In this document: piece after piece, positions 18,655 to 26,750 of the stretch | How positions within the stretch are numbered: the first letter of the stretch is position 1 | How the letters are laid out: the number at the start of each line of letters is the position of its first letter | Assembly (NCBI RefSeq): GCF_027925445.1 | Contig: NZ_AP027149.1 | Location: forward strand, 1,364,001 to 1,428,000 | Source: Methylocystis bryophila | GTDB taxonomy: Bacteria; Pseudomonadota; Alphaproteobacteria; Rhizobiales; Beijerinckiaceae | Direction of reading: 5' to 3' | DNA length: 64,000 nucleotides | The notes under the pieces: generated by a model | Databases searched by the model: none | What the model was told of the DNA's origin: nothing | Seen by the model: only the letters and a program-made list of their open reading frames with translations | Position numbers and translations under genes: made by a program

Positions 18655-19287
18655 TCAAGACGCTTCCGCATGCGCTTGGAAATAGGCCGTCACGAGCAGG
18701 ACGAGCTCCCTCTCCAAGCGCCGCCTGAATTGCGCTGGCGCGCCTTCCTTGAGCACGCCCTGCACCGGCCCGACCAGGGCGCCGAGCGCGATCGTGGCGA
18801 TCGTGACTGGGTCGTCGAGACGGGCGTCCGACACGCTTTCCAGCATGGCCGCGACGGCCGCCACGATGCGCTTGCGCATGCGAGCGACCAGGACTGCGCC
18901 GCCCCGTTCTTCCGCCACGGCGTAAAGCGCCTTCGCCTCCTCGGGAGCGCGCAGCTTCGCAGCCAGAAAAGCAACCACAAAGGCGGACGCCGCTTCGGAT
19001 AATCGTCTGCCGCGATGTTCGAGGCAGGCGCGCTCCACGGCGGCGGCGACGCCTTCGAGGTGCTTTTCGAGGACAGCGGCGAGCAGCGCGTCGCGATTCG
19101 GATAATATTGATAAAGGCTGCCGACCGACGCGCCCGCGCGCTCGGCGATGCGAGTTGTCGTGCAGCGGCTCAGTCCCTCCCGAACCAAAACCTGAATGGT
19201 CGCGGCGTGCAGGGTGTCGACAGTCACCGCGGAGCGGGCCTGAACCGGGCTTTTTCTGGGCTTTAGGCTTGTTGCGATGGCGCGCAT
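18655..19287 (-). CDS. TetR family transcriptional regulator
   Basis: A 210-residue regulator. The N-terminal helix-turn-helix (about residues 20-65) has TTRIAERAGASVGSLYQYYPNRDALLAAVLEKH, the TetR family core. The helical C-terminal part is the ligand-binding domain. It diverges from the aldo-keto reductase with a 70-base gap that should hold both promoters, so it probably represses that gene and itself. The inducer is unknown. Confidence 0.9.
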   Translation of the reverse strand: MRAIATSLKPRKSPVQARSAVTVDTLHAATIQVLVREGLSRCTTTRIAERAGASVGSLYQYYPNRDALLAAVLEKHLEGVAAAVERACLEHRGRRLSEAASAFVVAFLAAKLRAPEEAKALYAVAEERGGAVLVARMRKRIVAAVAAMLESVSDARLDDPVTIATIALGALVGPVQGVLKEGAPAQFRRRLERELVLLVTAYFQAHAEAS

Positions 19288-19357
19288 GGAATGCGAATTC
19301 GGAAAGTGAAGGATTCCTCATATATTCGAGAGGGCGATTTGAAACAAGGATCCACGC

Positions 19358-20230
19358 ATGACGACCACATTCCCCTTCGGCGGCAGCGCCGTGAAACGGC
19401 TCGGCTATGGCGCGATGCAGCTCGCGGGACCGGGCGTCTTTGGTCCGCCGAGGGATCACGCCGCCGCGCTGGCCGTGCTGCGCGAAGCGGTGGACGCCGG
19501 GGTGAACCATATCGACACCAGCGACTTCTATGGGCCGCATGTCACCAATCGGCTGATCCGCGAGGCGCTGCATCCCTATCCAGACGACCTCGTCATCGCC
19601 ACCAAGGTCGGCGCGCGGCGCGGCGCAGACGGCTCCTGGCGGCCAGCCTTCTCGCGCGAAGACCTCGCGCAGGCCGTGCAAGACAATTTGCGCAATCTGG
19701 GTCTGGATGCGCTCGACGTGGTCAATCTGCGCGTCATGTTCAGCATTCACGGGCCGGCGGAAGGTTCGATAGAAGCGCCGCTCACCGCGCTCGCAGAGCT
19801 TCAGCGGCAAGGCCTGATACGCCACATCGGCCTCAGCAATGTCACGCGCGCTCAGATCGTGGAGGGACGCAACATTTGCGAGATCGTGTGCGTGCAGAAC
19901 CACTTCAATCTCGCGCATCGGACGGACGACGCGCTCATCGACGAGCTCGCGGGCAACGGTGTCGCCTATGTGCCCTTCTTTCCGCTCGGCGGGTTTACGC
20001 CGCTGCAATCCTCGACTCTATCCGATGTCGCGCGGAGTCTCGACGCCACGCCCATGCAGGTCGCTCTTGCCTGGCTGCTTCGTCGCGCGCCCAATATCCT
20101 GCTTATCCCCGGCACGGCGTCGGTCACGCATCTGCGCGAGAATCTCCTCGCAACCGAGCTCGATCTGCCGGGCGAGGCGATTATTTTGCTCAACGGCGTG
20201 GCGGCAAGCGCGCCGCTCAATGCGCCATGA
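19358..20230 (+). CDS. Aldo/keto reductase
   Basis: A 290-residue NADPH-dependent oxidoreductase with the TIM-barrel family opening LGYGAMQLAGPGVFG, the catalytic Asp and Tyr in NHIDTSDFYGPH, Lys in VIATKVGARRG, and the NADP-binding C-terminal segment IPGTASVTHLRENLLA. The latter resembles AKRs annotated as oxidoreductases of the YdbC/YajO type. It is divergent from the TetR gene, suggesting induction by a toxic carbonyl. Its 3' end overlaps the convergent universal stress gene by 14 bases. Confidence 0.9.
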   Translation: MTTTFPFGGSAVKRLGYGAMQLAGPGVFGPPRDHAAALAVLREAVDAGVNHIDTSDFYGPHVTNRLIREALHPYPDDLVIATKVGARRGADGSWRPAFSREDLAQAVQDNLRNLGLDALDVVNLRVMFSIHGPAEGSIEAPLTALAELQRQGLIRHIGLSNVTRAQIVEGRNICEIVCVQNHFNLAHRTDDALIDELAGNGVAYVPFFPLGGFTPLQSSTLSDVARSLDATPMQVALAWLLRRAPNILLIPGTASVTHLRENLLATELDLPGEAIILLNGVAASAPLNAP

Positions 20231-21065
20231 AGATCGGCAGCTTGCTCTCGGCCAGCATGCGCTGCGTGGTTCCGCCGAAGATCAGCTCGCGCAGCCGCCA
20301 ATGGCCATAGGCGCCCATGACCAGGAAGTCGGCGCGGCTTTCGGCCGCCCGATCAAGTAGCGCAATCGCCTCGTCCTTCGCCGACGGAATTTCGCACAAG
20401 ACGGCCGCGACGCCGTGCCGCTCGAGATGTCGGAGAATCTCGGCGCCATTGGGGTCCCCGGGGGATTGACCGTCGTCTTGAACGCAAACGACCTCGACCT
20501 TTTCGGCGCGCTCCAGCAAGGGAAGCGATTCGGCCAGGGCCTTGGTCGCGGGCGCGCCCCCGTCCCAGCAGACCATGGCCTTCGTGAGCTTCGCGGGTCC
20601 CAAAAAACCTCGCGGTAGAACAATGACCGGCCGGGCCGAGCCGAAAAGCGCGCCGGTCACGATGTCCTGGGCGTAATCCGGACCGAGCGGACTCGGCTGC
20701 GGGATGATCGACAGATCGAAGCCGCGAGCGAGCCGCCCGCAGTCCTCACCGATGGTTTGCGGAAAGGACTCGATCATCCTGTGCTCCGCCGAAACCCCGG
20801 CGGGCAAGGATTTGGAGAGCTGCGCGAAAGCTTCGCGCGCGATCTTGCGGTACTCCTCGGCAAATTTGACGACGCTTTCCACGTCGCCAAATTCGAGACC
20901 GCCCGCAAAGCTCGCGGGCGTCGCGAGCTGCGGCGGATATTGGATCACGAGGCTTGCGACGGTCAGATGCGCGCCATGGGCTTGCGCGAGCGAAAGAGCG
21001 AACTCGCTCCCCGGGAACTCCGGCCCTTCCGGCTCGAGATGAAAGAGAAGATCCTTGATCGCCAC
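20217..21065 (-). CDS. Universal stress protein, two tandem Usp domains
   Basis: A 282-residue protein made of two UspA domains. The second keeps the ATP-binding signature G-2x-G-9x-G(T): MGAYGHWRLRELIFGGTTQRM near the C-terminus; the first domain lacks it. I place the start at GTG 21065, preceded by GAGAAGGAGAAA; an open frame extends to 21449 but crosses repeat DNA and has no family similarity there. It is convergent with the aldo-keto reductase. Confidence 0.87.
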   Translation of the reverse strand: MAIKDLLFHLEPEGPEFPGSEFALSLAQAHGAHLTVASLVIQYPPQLATPASFAGGLEFGDVESVVKFAEEYRKIAREAFAQLSKSLPAGVSAEHRMIESFPQTIGEDCGRLARGFDLSIIPQPSPLGPDYAQDIVTGALFGSARPVIVLPRGFLGPAKLTKAMVCWDGGAPATKALAESLPLLERAEKVEVVCVQDDGQSPGDPNGAEILRHLERHGVAAVLCEIPSAKDEAIALLDRAAESRADFLVMGAYGHWRLRELIFGGTTQRMLAESKLPIFMAH

Positions 21066-21204
21066 TTCTTTTCTCCTTCTCTTGAGACGCGAGCGGCGCC
21101 GAACGGCGGGCGCGCGAGCGTAGAGCGCGCTGAAAAAAAGTGAAAGCGGGTTTTTCAAGGAAAGCACGCCCAATTTTTTAGAATCAGGCGTGCCCCTCCA
21201 AGGG

Positions 21205-21258
21205 AGAGCGCGCGCGTTTGGCGATTTGCCGATTTCCACTTTTTCGCAGCGCGCTTTA
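21205..21258. repeat. Degenerate palindromic repeat upstream of atpD
   Basis: GAGAGCGCG, then TTTCCACTTTTTCGCA and GCGCGCTTTAG, match the core of the repeats at 56 and 58 kb with an altered middle. It occupies the leader of the N-ATPase operon, 40 bases before the atpD start. Confidence 0.5.
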
Positions 21259-21297
21259 GGATTGCTCCTGGGCTCGCTTGGCAAGTTTGGCGGAAGC

Positions 21298-22740
21298 ATG
21301 CCGGAAGATACGCAGACCCTGATCGATGGAGGCCCTCCCGTCGACGCAAGCGCGGCGGGAAGCGTGAGCGCCGTCCGCGGGGCGGTCCTTGACGTGCGTT
21401 TCGCCGAAGGGCGCCTGCCGGCGATCGAGGAGGCGTTGATCGTCGACAAAGGCGCCGGCGAGCAGATCTACGCCGAGGTTCAGGCGCATCTCGACCGCAA
21501 CACGATCCGCGCCCTCGCGCTGCAATCCACGGTCGGACTTTCCCGCGGGCGCCCTGTCCGCGCGGCGGGCGGTCCCATTGAAATTTCCGTGGGCGACGCC
21601 ACGCTCGGGCGCGTGATCGACGTCGTCGGCCAAGTCGGCGACAATGGACCGCCCTTGCCCGAGGATTCGCCCAGACGCGCGATCCACCGCACGCCTCCGC
21701 CTCTCGCGCAGCGACCGCGCGACGCCGGCATTTTTCAGACGGGGATAAAGATCGTCGATCTGCTCACGCCGATCGCCCAGGGCGGCAAGGCGGCGATGTT
21801 CGGCGGCGCGGGCGTCGGCAAGACCGTGCTCGTCATGGAGCTGATCCACGCGATGGTCTCGGCCTATCAGGGCGTCTCGGTCTTCGCCGGGATCGGCGAG
21901 CGCTCGCGCGAGGGCCACGAGATGCTGGTCGACATGCGCCAATCCGGCGTGCTCGACCGCACCGTGCTCGTCTATGGCCAGATGAACGAGCCGCCGGGGG
22001 CCCGCTGGCGCGTGCCGCTCACCGCGCTGACGATCGCCGAATATTTCCGCGACGAGAAGCGGCGCAATGTCCTGCTGCTCATGGACAACGTCTTTCGCTT
22101 CGTGCAGGCGGGCGCCGAGGTCTCCGGGCTCCTGGGCCGCTTGCCGTCGCGCGTCGGTTATCAGCCGACGCTCGCCAGCGAGGTGGCGGCGCTGCATGAA
22201 CGCATCGCTTCGGTAGGCGGCGTCGCGGTGACGGCGATCGAAGCCGTCTATGTGCCCGCCGACGACTTTACCGATCCGGCCGTCACGACGATTGCCTCGC
22301 ATGTCGACAGCATGGTCGTGCTGTCGCGGCAGATGGCCGCGGAAGGCATGTATCCGGCGATCGACCCGATCGCCTCTTCCTCGGTGCTGCTCGATCCGCT
22401 GGTCGTGGGCGAAGAGCACGCGCGCGTCGCCACCGAGGTACGCCGTGTCATCGAGCGCTACCGGGAATTGCAGGACGTCATCGCGCTGCTCGGCGTCGAG
22501 GAGCTCGGGGCCGAGGACCGCAAATTGGTCGATCGCGCGCGGCGTTTGCAGCGCTTCCTCACGCAGCCCTTCGCCGTCACCGAGGCCTTCACCGGAACGC
22601 CGGGCCGCTCCGTCCCGCTCGCCGACACGCTGGAGGGCTGCCGCGCGATTCTCTCGGGCGCTTGCGACCACTGGCGCGAAAGCTCGTTCTACATGGTGGG
22701 CTCGCTCGACGACGTGAGGCGCAAGGAAGAGGCGGCATGA
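21298..22740 (+). CDS. atpD: N-type ATPase catalytic subunit beta
   Basis: Catalytic beta subunit (480 residues) of a rotary ATPase. Nucleotide-binding motifs are GGAGVGKTVLVMELIHAM (P loop near residue 175), GERSREGHEM and the Walker B strand VLLLMDNVFRFVQ; YVPADDFTDPA is the beta-specific catalytic-loop segment. The order atpD-C-Q-R-B-E-F-A-G, starting with beta, is that of the N-ATPase class, which occurs beside the normal F-type enzyme. ATG 21298 is the likely start; upstream in-frame codons lie in repeat DNA. The stop overlaps the next start (ATGA). Confidence 0.95.
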   Translation: MPEDTQTLIDGGPPVDASAAGSVSAVRGAVLDVRFAEGRLPAIEEALIVDKGAGEQIYAEVQAHLDRNTIRALALQSTVGLSRGRPVRAAGGPIEISVGDATLGRVIDVVGQVGDNGPPLPEDSPRRAIHRTPPPLAQRPRDAGIFQTGIKIVDLLTPIAQGGKAAMFGGAGVGKTVLVMELIHAMVSAYQGVSVFAGIGERSREGHEMLVDMRQSGVLDRTVLVYGQMNEPPGARWRVPLTALTIAEYFRDEKRRNVLLLMDNVFRFVQAGAEVSGLLGRLPSRVGYQPTLASEVAALHERIASVGGVAVTAIEAVYVPADDFTDPAVTTIASHVDSMVVLSRQMAAEGMYPAIDPIASSSVLLDPLVVGEEHARVATEVRRVIERYRELQDVIALLGVEELGAEDRKLVDRARRLQRFLTQPFAVTEAFTGTPGRSVPLADTLEGCRAILSGACDHWRESSFYMVGSLDDVRRKEEAA

Positions 22741-23261
22741 CGGAGAAGGTTGTGCGCCGCGAGCCTGGAGGCTCGCGATCTGGGGCGCGGGTGGACGGCG
22801 AGCCTAGCGGTCCGCCTTCCCTGCGGCTGACGATCACGACGCCCAACGTCCTGCTCGTCGACGCGGAGGGCGTCCAGTCGGTCCGCGCCGAGGACGAGTC
22901 GGGCGGCTTCGGGATTCTGCCCGGTCACGCGGAATTCCTGACGGTGCTGCCGGCCTCCGTCGTGCGCTGGCGGACAGCGGCGGGGCTCGAGGCCTATTGC
23001 GCGCTGCGCGGCGGCGTGTTGACCGCGAGTCGCGGCGAGCGCGTGTCGATCGCCTGCCGGCAAGGCGTGCTGGGCCAGGATCTGCAAAAGCTCGAAGCCG
23101 ACGCGCGGCGCGCCCGCGCCGAAAGATTGGACGCCGCAGCGCGCGCAAAGGTCGAGCAGACGCGCCTACACGCCCGCACGGTTCGCCAGCTGATCCGCTA
23201 TCTGCATCCCTCTGGGGCGGCCCCCGAGGCGGTGTTGTTCAGCGAGGAGGAGGGGGCGTGA
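22737..23261 (+). CDS. atpC: N-type ATPase subunit epsilon
   Basis: A 174-residue epsilon subunit of the central stalk. The beta-sandwich domain (about 30-115) includes LRLTITTPNVLLVDAEGVQSVRAEDESG-type sequence and the family motif GGFGILPGHAEFLTVLP. An Ala/Arg-rich helix region follows. A roughly 28-residue N-terminal extension is unusual. It overlaps atpD by four bases. After its stop there is a 79-base gap and then two genes unrelated to ATP synthase, unlike the typical operon in which atpQ comes next. Confidence 0.9.
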   Translation: MTEKVVRREPGGSRSGARVDGEPSGPPSLRLTITTPNVLLVDAEGVQSVRAEDESGGFGILPGHAEFLTVLPASVVRWRTAAGLEAYCALRGGVLTASRGERVSIACRQGVLGQDLQKLEADARRARAERLDAAARAKVEQTRLHARTVRQLIRYLHPSGAAPEAVLFSEEEGA

Positions 23262-23340
23262 GAGGCCGCCGCCCTCTTTTCCTGGCGCCATTTCTTATGC
23301 CGCCCTTTTTGAAAGTGCTAGGGTGCAATGAGAGTTGGCC

Positions 23341-23592
23341 ATGACAGACGAGCGCAGCCTCGAAGAATTGAAAGATCTCGGTTCCGGGCGACCCGCGCCG
23401 GGGGGCATTGTGCGCCTTTATCGCGAAGCTTTCGCCAGATACGGAACACGCGCGCTTTGGAACTGGCGGCAGCTAGAGCAGCCGACCATCACACAGGCTT
23501 TGACGATAGCCGACTCCTTGCGACTAGAGGGCGATCGGCAAGCGCGCGCTTTGGCCTTTCAAATTGAAGAGGCCTGCCGTGCCGCTGTCTAA
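23341..23592 (+). CDS. Small protein paired with the nucleotidyltransferase, putative antitoxin
   Basis: An 83-residue acidic-to-neutral protein: MTDERSLEELKDLG start, then a helical region with RLYREAFARYGTRALWNW. I recognise no catalytic motif. It overlaps the downstream AbiEii-like gene by 14 bases, and small genes in that position are generally the antitoxin or partner. An in-frame TTG two codons earlier is possible. It is inserted inside the N-ATPase operon and is probably transcribed with it. Confidence 0.65.
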   Translation: MTDERSLEELKDLGSGRPAPGGIVRLYREAFARYGTRALWNWRQLEQPTITQALTIADSLRLEGDRQARALAFQIEEACRAAV

Positions 23593-24397
23593 ACTACAAA
23601 GCGAAATTCTTTGCCTGCTGGCGGCGCATCGAAATCCCGAAAGCTATGTCGCCGGTTCTCTGCCGCTAAATCGCAGTGGACCACGCTTTTCCGGCGATAT
23701 CGACATCTTCCACTCCCGCGAGGAGGCCGCGGCCGCAGCGGCGCTTTCAGACGCTGCGGTGTTGACCCAGGCGGGCTTCACGGTTGAGTGGCTTCGGCAA
23801 GAGCCTGGCCTTTATGGGGCGGAGGCGCGGCGTGGCGGCGAGAGCATGAAGCTCGAATGGCTGCGCGACAGCGACTTTCGGTTTTTTCCGCTCCAGAGAG
23901 ATGAGTTATTTGGCTACGCGTTGCACATCATCGACATCGCCACCAACAAGGCCATGGCGGCCGCCGGTCGGCGCGCGCCGCGCGACGTGCTCGATCTCCT
24001 GCAGATTCATGAGCATCACTTGCCCCTGGGCGCGGTCATCTGGGCCGCCGTCGAGAAAGCGCCCGGGTTCACGCCTGAAGGGCTTATCAACGAAATTCGC
24101 CGCAACGCCCGCTATCGAGCCGACGAATACGCCGCGCTCGATACGGTCGAGCCCATTGACGCGAGCCTTGTCGCACAACGACTGCGAGCCGCGCTTGATG
24201 ACGCCGACACGTTTGTGCGTGCGATGCCCCCCGGCAAGGAGGGACTGCTGTTCTTGCGAGGCGGGCAACCTGTGCAACCCGACCCAGCGAATCTTGGCGC
24301 TTACGTGGAACATGGCGGCCAGCTGAGGGGTCATTGGCCATCCTCGTCCGAACTTGGTCACGCCATGATGGAGCGCTATGGCAAGTCGGCGCCGTGA
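23579..24397 (+). CDS. AbiEii-like nucleotidyltransferase
   Basis: A 272-residue protein with the nucleotidyltransferase signature: AGSLPLNRSGPRFSGDIDIF (GS, 12 residues, DID) near residue 26, followed by a helical domain with ATNKAMAAAGRRAPRDVLDLLQI, typical of the AbiEii/AbiGii toxin superfamily (nucleotidyl transferase followed by an RD-rich helix). Such enzymes transfer nucleotides, in some cases onto tRNA. I choose GTG 23579 with GAAGAGG seven bases upstream; a TTG at 23564 is an alternative. It sits between atpC and atpQ, 64 bases before atpQ. A role in the ATPase is unlikely; an addiction or defence module is the best guess. Confidence 0.72.
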   Translation: MPLSKLQSEILCLLAAHRNPESYVAGSLPLNRSGPRFSGDIDIFHSREEAAAAAALSDAAVLTQAGFTVEWLRQEPGLYGAEARRGGESMKLEWLRDSDFRFFPLQRDELFGYALHIIDIATNKAMAAAGRRAPRDVLDLLQIHEHHLPLGAVIWAAVEKAPGFTPEGLINEIRRNARYRADEYAALDTVEPIDASLVAQRLRAALDDADTFVRAMPPGKEGLLFLRGGQPVQPDPANLGAYVEHGGQLRGHWPSSSELGHAMMERYGKSAP

Positions 24398-24461
24398 TTT
24401 GCGTCAGCGACCTTGCGGCTTGTCGGAGCGGTTCGTGTCCCATGATAATGACGAAGGCGTC

Positions 24462-24752
24462 ATGACTGAGCGCGAAGCAGAAAAGGCGCATGACCCCGTC
24501 GCCGACGCCTCGCGTGTCGCCGCCGAGCGCGACGCCATGCGGCGCAGGGACGCCGAGCCTTCGCTCGGGCGCCGGCTGGGCCAAATCGGCGTGCTGGGCT
24601 GGGCGATCGTGCTGCCGGCGCTGGCCTGCCTCTTTCTCGGACGCTGGCTCGACAGGACCTATGCATCGGGCGTCTTCTTCTCCGCCCCTCTCGTCATGAT
24701 CGGCGCCGGCGTCGGCTTCTGGCTCGCCTGGAAATGGATGACGCGCCAGTGA
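24462..24752 (+). CDS. atpQ: N-type ATPase accessory subunit AtpQ
   Basis: A 96-residue AtpI-like membrane protein with two helices (GVLGWAIVLPALACLFLGRWL and VFFSAPLVMIGAGVGFWLAWKW), preceded by a charged N-terminus. AtpQ and AtpR are specific to N-ATPases and are thought to help assemble the c ring or carry divalent ions. The ATG at 24462 has GAAGG upstream; an earlier in-frame ATG at 24378 overlaps the nucleotidyltransferase. The stop overlaps atpR. Confidence 0.85.
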   Translation: MTEREAEKAHDPVADASRVAAERDAMRRRDAEPSLGRRLGQIGVLGWAIVLPALACLFLGRWLDRTYASGVFFSAPLVMIGAGVGFWLAWKWMTRQ

Positions 24753-25030
24753 TCGCCGCGTTTCCCTCGCTCGCGCTGCAAATCGCGCTCGGCGCCACCG
24801 CAGGCGCGGCGGCGGGATTCGCTTACTTCACGGCCTTGCGCTGGAATGTCGATCTTTTCGAGCGCGGCGCGACGCCCAAGGCGCTTCTTCTGCTCGTCGC
24901 GCGCTTTGGGCTGCTGGCTGCGCTCTTCGTCGCGCTCGCGAAGCTCGGCGCGGCCCCGCTGCTCTCCGCCGCTCTCGGTCTGCTTGCGGCGCGGCGCATC
25001 ACCTTGCGTCGCTTCGGGGGGCTCGAATGA
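24749..25030 (+). CDS. atpR: N-type ATPase accessory subunit AtpR
   Basis: A roughly 93-residue hydrophobic protein with three predicted helices (ALQIALGATAGAAAGFAYF, LLLLVARFGLLAALFVALA and LLSAALGLLAARR). AtpR of N-ATPases is a three-helix protein of this size found only between atpQ and atpB. The GTG at 24749 overlaps the atpQ stop in the style of this operon; an ATG five codons earlier (24734) is also open. The stop overlaps the atpB start (ATGA). Confidence 0.82.
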   Translation: MIAAFPSLALQIALGATAGAAAGFAYFTALRWNVDLFERGATPKALLLLVARFGLLAALFVALAKLGAAPLLSAALGLLAARRITLRRFGGLE

Positions 25031-25692
25031 AAGCCTCCCCGCTCGCGCTGGAGCCCGGCTTTCAGCTCGGCCCGATCCCGATCAGCAAGCCCGTGATCGT
25101 CACCTGGTGCCTGATGGCGGCGCTCGTTCTCATCAGCGCGCTGCTGACCCGGCGCTTGTCGCTCTCTCCGCGTACTGGGCAATCGGCGTTGGAGCTCTTC
25201 GTCGAGGCGCTCGACGAGCAGATCAAGGACACATTGCGCGCCGACCCCGCGCCCTATCGCGCGCTCATCGGCACGATCTTCATTTTCGTGCTTCTCGCCA
25301 ACTGGTCCTCGCTCATTCCTGGCGTCGAGCCGCCGACGGCGCGGCTGGAGACGGATACGGCGCTGGCGGTCATCGTCTTTTTCGCGACGATCTATCACGG
25401 GCTGCGCACGCGTGGGGTTCTCGGCTATCTGAAAACCTTCGCCGAGCCGAGCGTCATCATGATCCCGCTCAATCTCGTCGAGCAGCTCACGCGCAGCTTC
25501 TCGCTCATCGTGCGCCTGTTCGGCAATATCATGAGCGGCGTGTTCGTCGTCGGGATCGTCCTGTCCGTCGCGGGCCTGCTCGCGCCGATACCGCTCATGG
25601 CGCTCGATTTGCTCACCGGCGCGGTGCAAGCCTATATCTTCGCGACGCTCGCGACGGTGTTCATCGGCTCGGCGGTCGACGGGCATGACTGA
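25027..25692 (+). CDS. atpB: N-type ATPase subunit a
   Basis: A 221-residue subunit a, the stator half-channel for the coupling ion. The helix bearing the essential arginine is RLFGNIMSGVFVVGIVL near residue 160 (preceded by LTRSFSLIV), and the last helices include AYIFATLATVFIGSAV, both standard. It starts within the atpR stop and is followed by a 59-base gap before atpE, the only sizeable gap between core genes apart from the nucleotidyltransferase insert. Confidence 0.93.
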   Translation: MKASPLALEPGFQLGPIPISKPVIVTWCLMAALVLISALLTRRLSLSPRTGQSALELFVEALDEQIKDTLRADPAPYRALIGTIFIFVLLANWSSLIPGVEPPTARLETDTALAVIVFFATIYHGLRTRGVLGYLKTFAEPSVIMIPLNLVEQLTRSFSLIVRLFGNIMSGVFVVGIVLSVAGLLAPIPLMALDLLTGAVQAYIFATLATVFIGSAVDGHD

Positions 25693-25751
25693 GAACGCGC
25701 TTTACAGCGAATTCCGCAAAGTTTGGGAAACGCGATAGGAAAGGCCCGGAG

Positions 25752-25997
25752 ATGTACGACATTCAAAGCCTCAGCGTCATCTGCGCCGCCATCGCCGTTT
25801 CTTTCGGCGCGCTCGGCCCCGCGCTCGCAGAGGGCAAGGCCGTCGCCGCGGCCATGGACGCGATTGCGCGTCAGCCCGAGGCCGCCGGCGTCCTCTCGCG
25901 CACGCTCTTCGTGGGACTCGCGATGATCGAGACGATGGCGATCTACTGTCTCGTCATCGCGCTGCTGCTGCTCTTCGCCAATCCTTACGCGAAGTAA
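25752..25997 (+). CDS. atpE: N-type ATPase subunit c
   Basis: An 81-residue two-helix proteolipid forming the rotor ring. The polar loop ARQPEA anchors the alignment to Ilyobacter tartaricus c. By that alignment the Na+ ligand Gln32 is Glu here (ALAEGKAV), the essential Glu65 is kept (AMIETMAIY), and Ser66 is Thr. Two carboxylates therefore face the ion site. N-ATPases were proposed to pump Na+, but a Burkholderia N-type c ring was reported proton-specific, so the ion should be left open. AGGAAAGG lies upstream. Confidence 0.93.
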   Translation: MYDIQSLSVICAAIAVSFGALGPALAEGKAVAAAMDAIARQPEAAGVLSRTLFVGLAMIETMAIYCLVIALLLLFANPYAK

Positions 25998-26009
25998 GGC
26001 GCGCCACGC

Positions 26010-26750
26010 ATGCAGATCGACTGGTGGACGCTCGGGCTGCAAACGGTCAACGCGCTCGTCCTCATCTGGCTGCTCTCGCGTTTTCTGTTTCGCCCGATCG
26101 CCGCGATTCTCGCCGAACGCCGGGCGGCGGCGGCGCATCTCCTGGAAGAGGCCGCCGCCAAAGAGGCTGCGGCCCGCGCGCTCGAGGAAAAGGCGCAGGC
26201 GGCGCTCGACGCGATCGCGTCCGACCGGGCGGCCTCCGTCCGCGCGGCGACGCTCGAGGCTGAGGAGGCCCGCCGCGTCCTGCTTGAGGCCGCCCGCGCG
26301 GAGGCGGAGCGAACTCGCGCCGGCGCGCAGGCGGAGATCGAGCGCGACAGGAAGTCGGAAGAGCGGGCGGAAGCCTCACGCGCGAACCAGCTTGCCCTCG
26401 ACATTGCCCGCCGCCTGCTCGAGCGATTGCCGCCCTCCTCGCAGGTCACGGGCTTCGTCGACGGCCTGGTCAAGGGCGTCGGCGCCCTCTCCGCAGAGGC
26501 GCGTGGGGAGTTTTCTCGGCGCGCCGACGCGGTGCTGAGAGCCCCGCGCGCGCTGACCGCCGAGGAGGAGGCGCTATGCCGCGGCGCGCTGACGAAGGCT
26601 TTCGGGGAGCCGGTGCGCTTCGCCACGCGCGCCGACCCTTCGCTCCTCGCCGGCCTCGAGCTGGAAAATGAGCACACGAGCATCCGTAACAGCCTGCGCG
26701 CGGATCTAGAGCGCATCTCGGCCGAGCTTCTGAAGGCGCAGGATGGGTAA
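26010..26750 (+). CDS. atpF: N-type ATPase subunit b with delta-like C-terminus
   Basis: A 246-residue peripheral-stalk subunit, longer than the ~160-residue normal b. One N-terminal membrane helix (LQTVNALVLIWLLSRFLF, about 10-28) leads to a long Ala/Glu/Arg coiled coil (35-130). The last 65 residues (AFGEPVRFATRADPSLLAGLEL ... SLRADLERISAELLKA) resemble the C-terminal end of the delta subunit. The operon has no atpH, so this tail probably serves as delta. It overlaps atpA by eight bases. Confidence 0.9.
   Translation: MQIDWWTLGLQTVNALVLIWLLSRFLFRPIAAILAERRAAAAHLLEEAAAKEAAARALEEKAQAALDAIASDRAASVRAATLEAEEARRVLLEAARAEAERTRAGAQAEIERDRKSEERAEASRANQLALDIARRLLERLPPSSQVTGFVDGLVKGVGALSAEARGEFSRRADAVLRAPRALTAEEEALCRGALTKAFGEPVRFATRADPSLLAGLELENEHTSIRNSLRADLERISAELLKAQDG

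Noticed and set aside
21164..21193. An inverted repeat GCACGCC/GGCGTGC upstream of atpD as an operator
   Set aside because: The arms are only seven bases with a 16-base loop; in this GC-rich DNA that is weak evidence for a site.
23341..24397. Divergent N-ATPase subunits atpQ or an extra stator subunit
   Set aside because: Neither protein has membrane helices or ATPase similarity; the nucleotidyltransferase motif is clear and atpQ and atpR follow intact.
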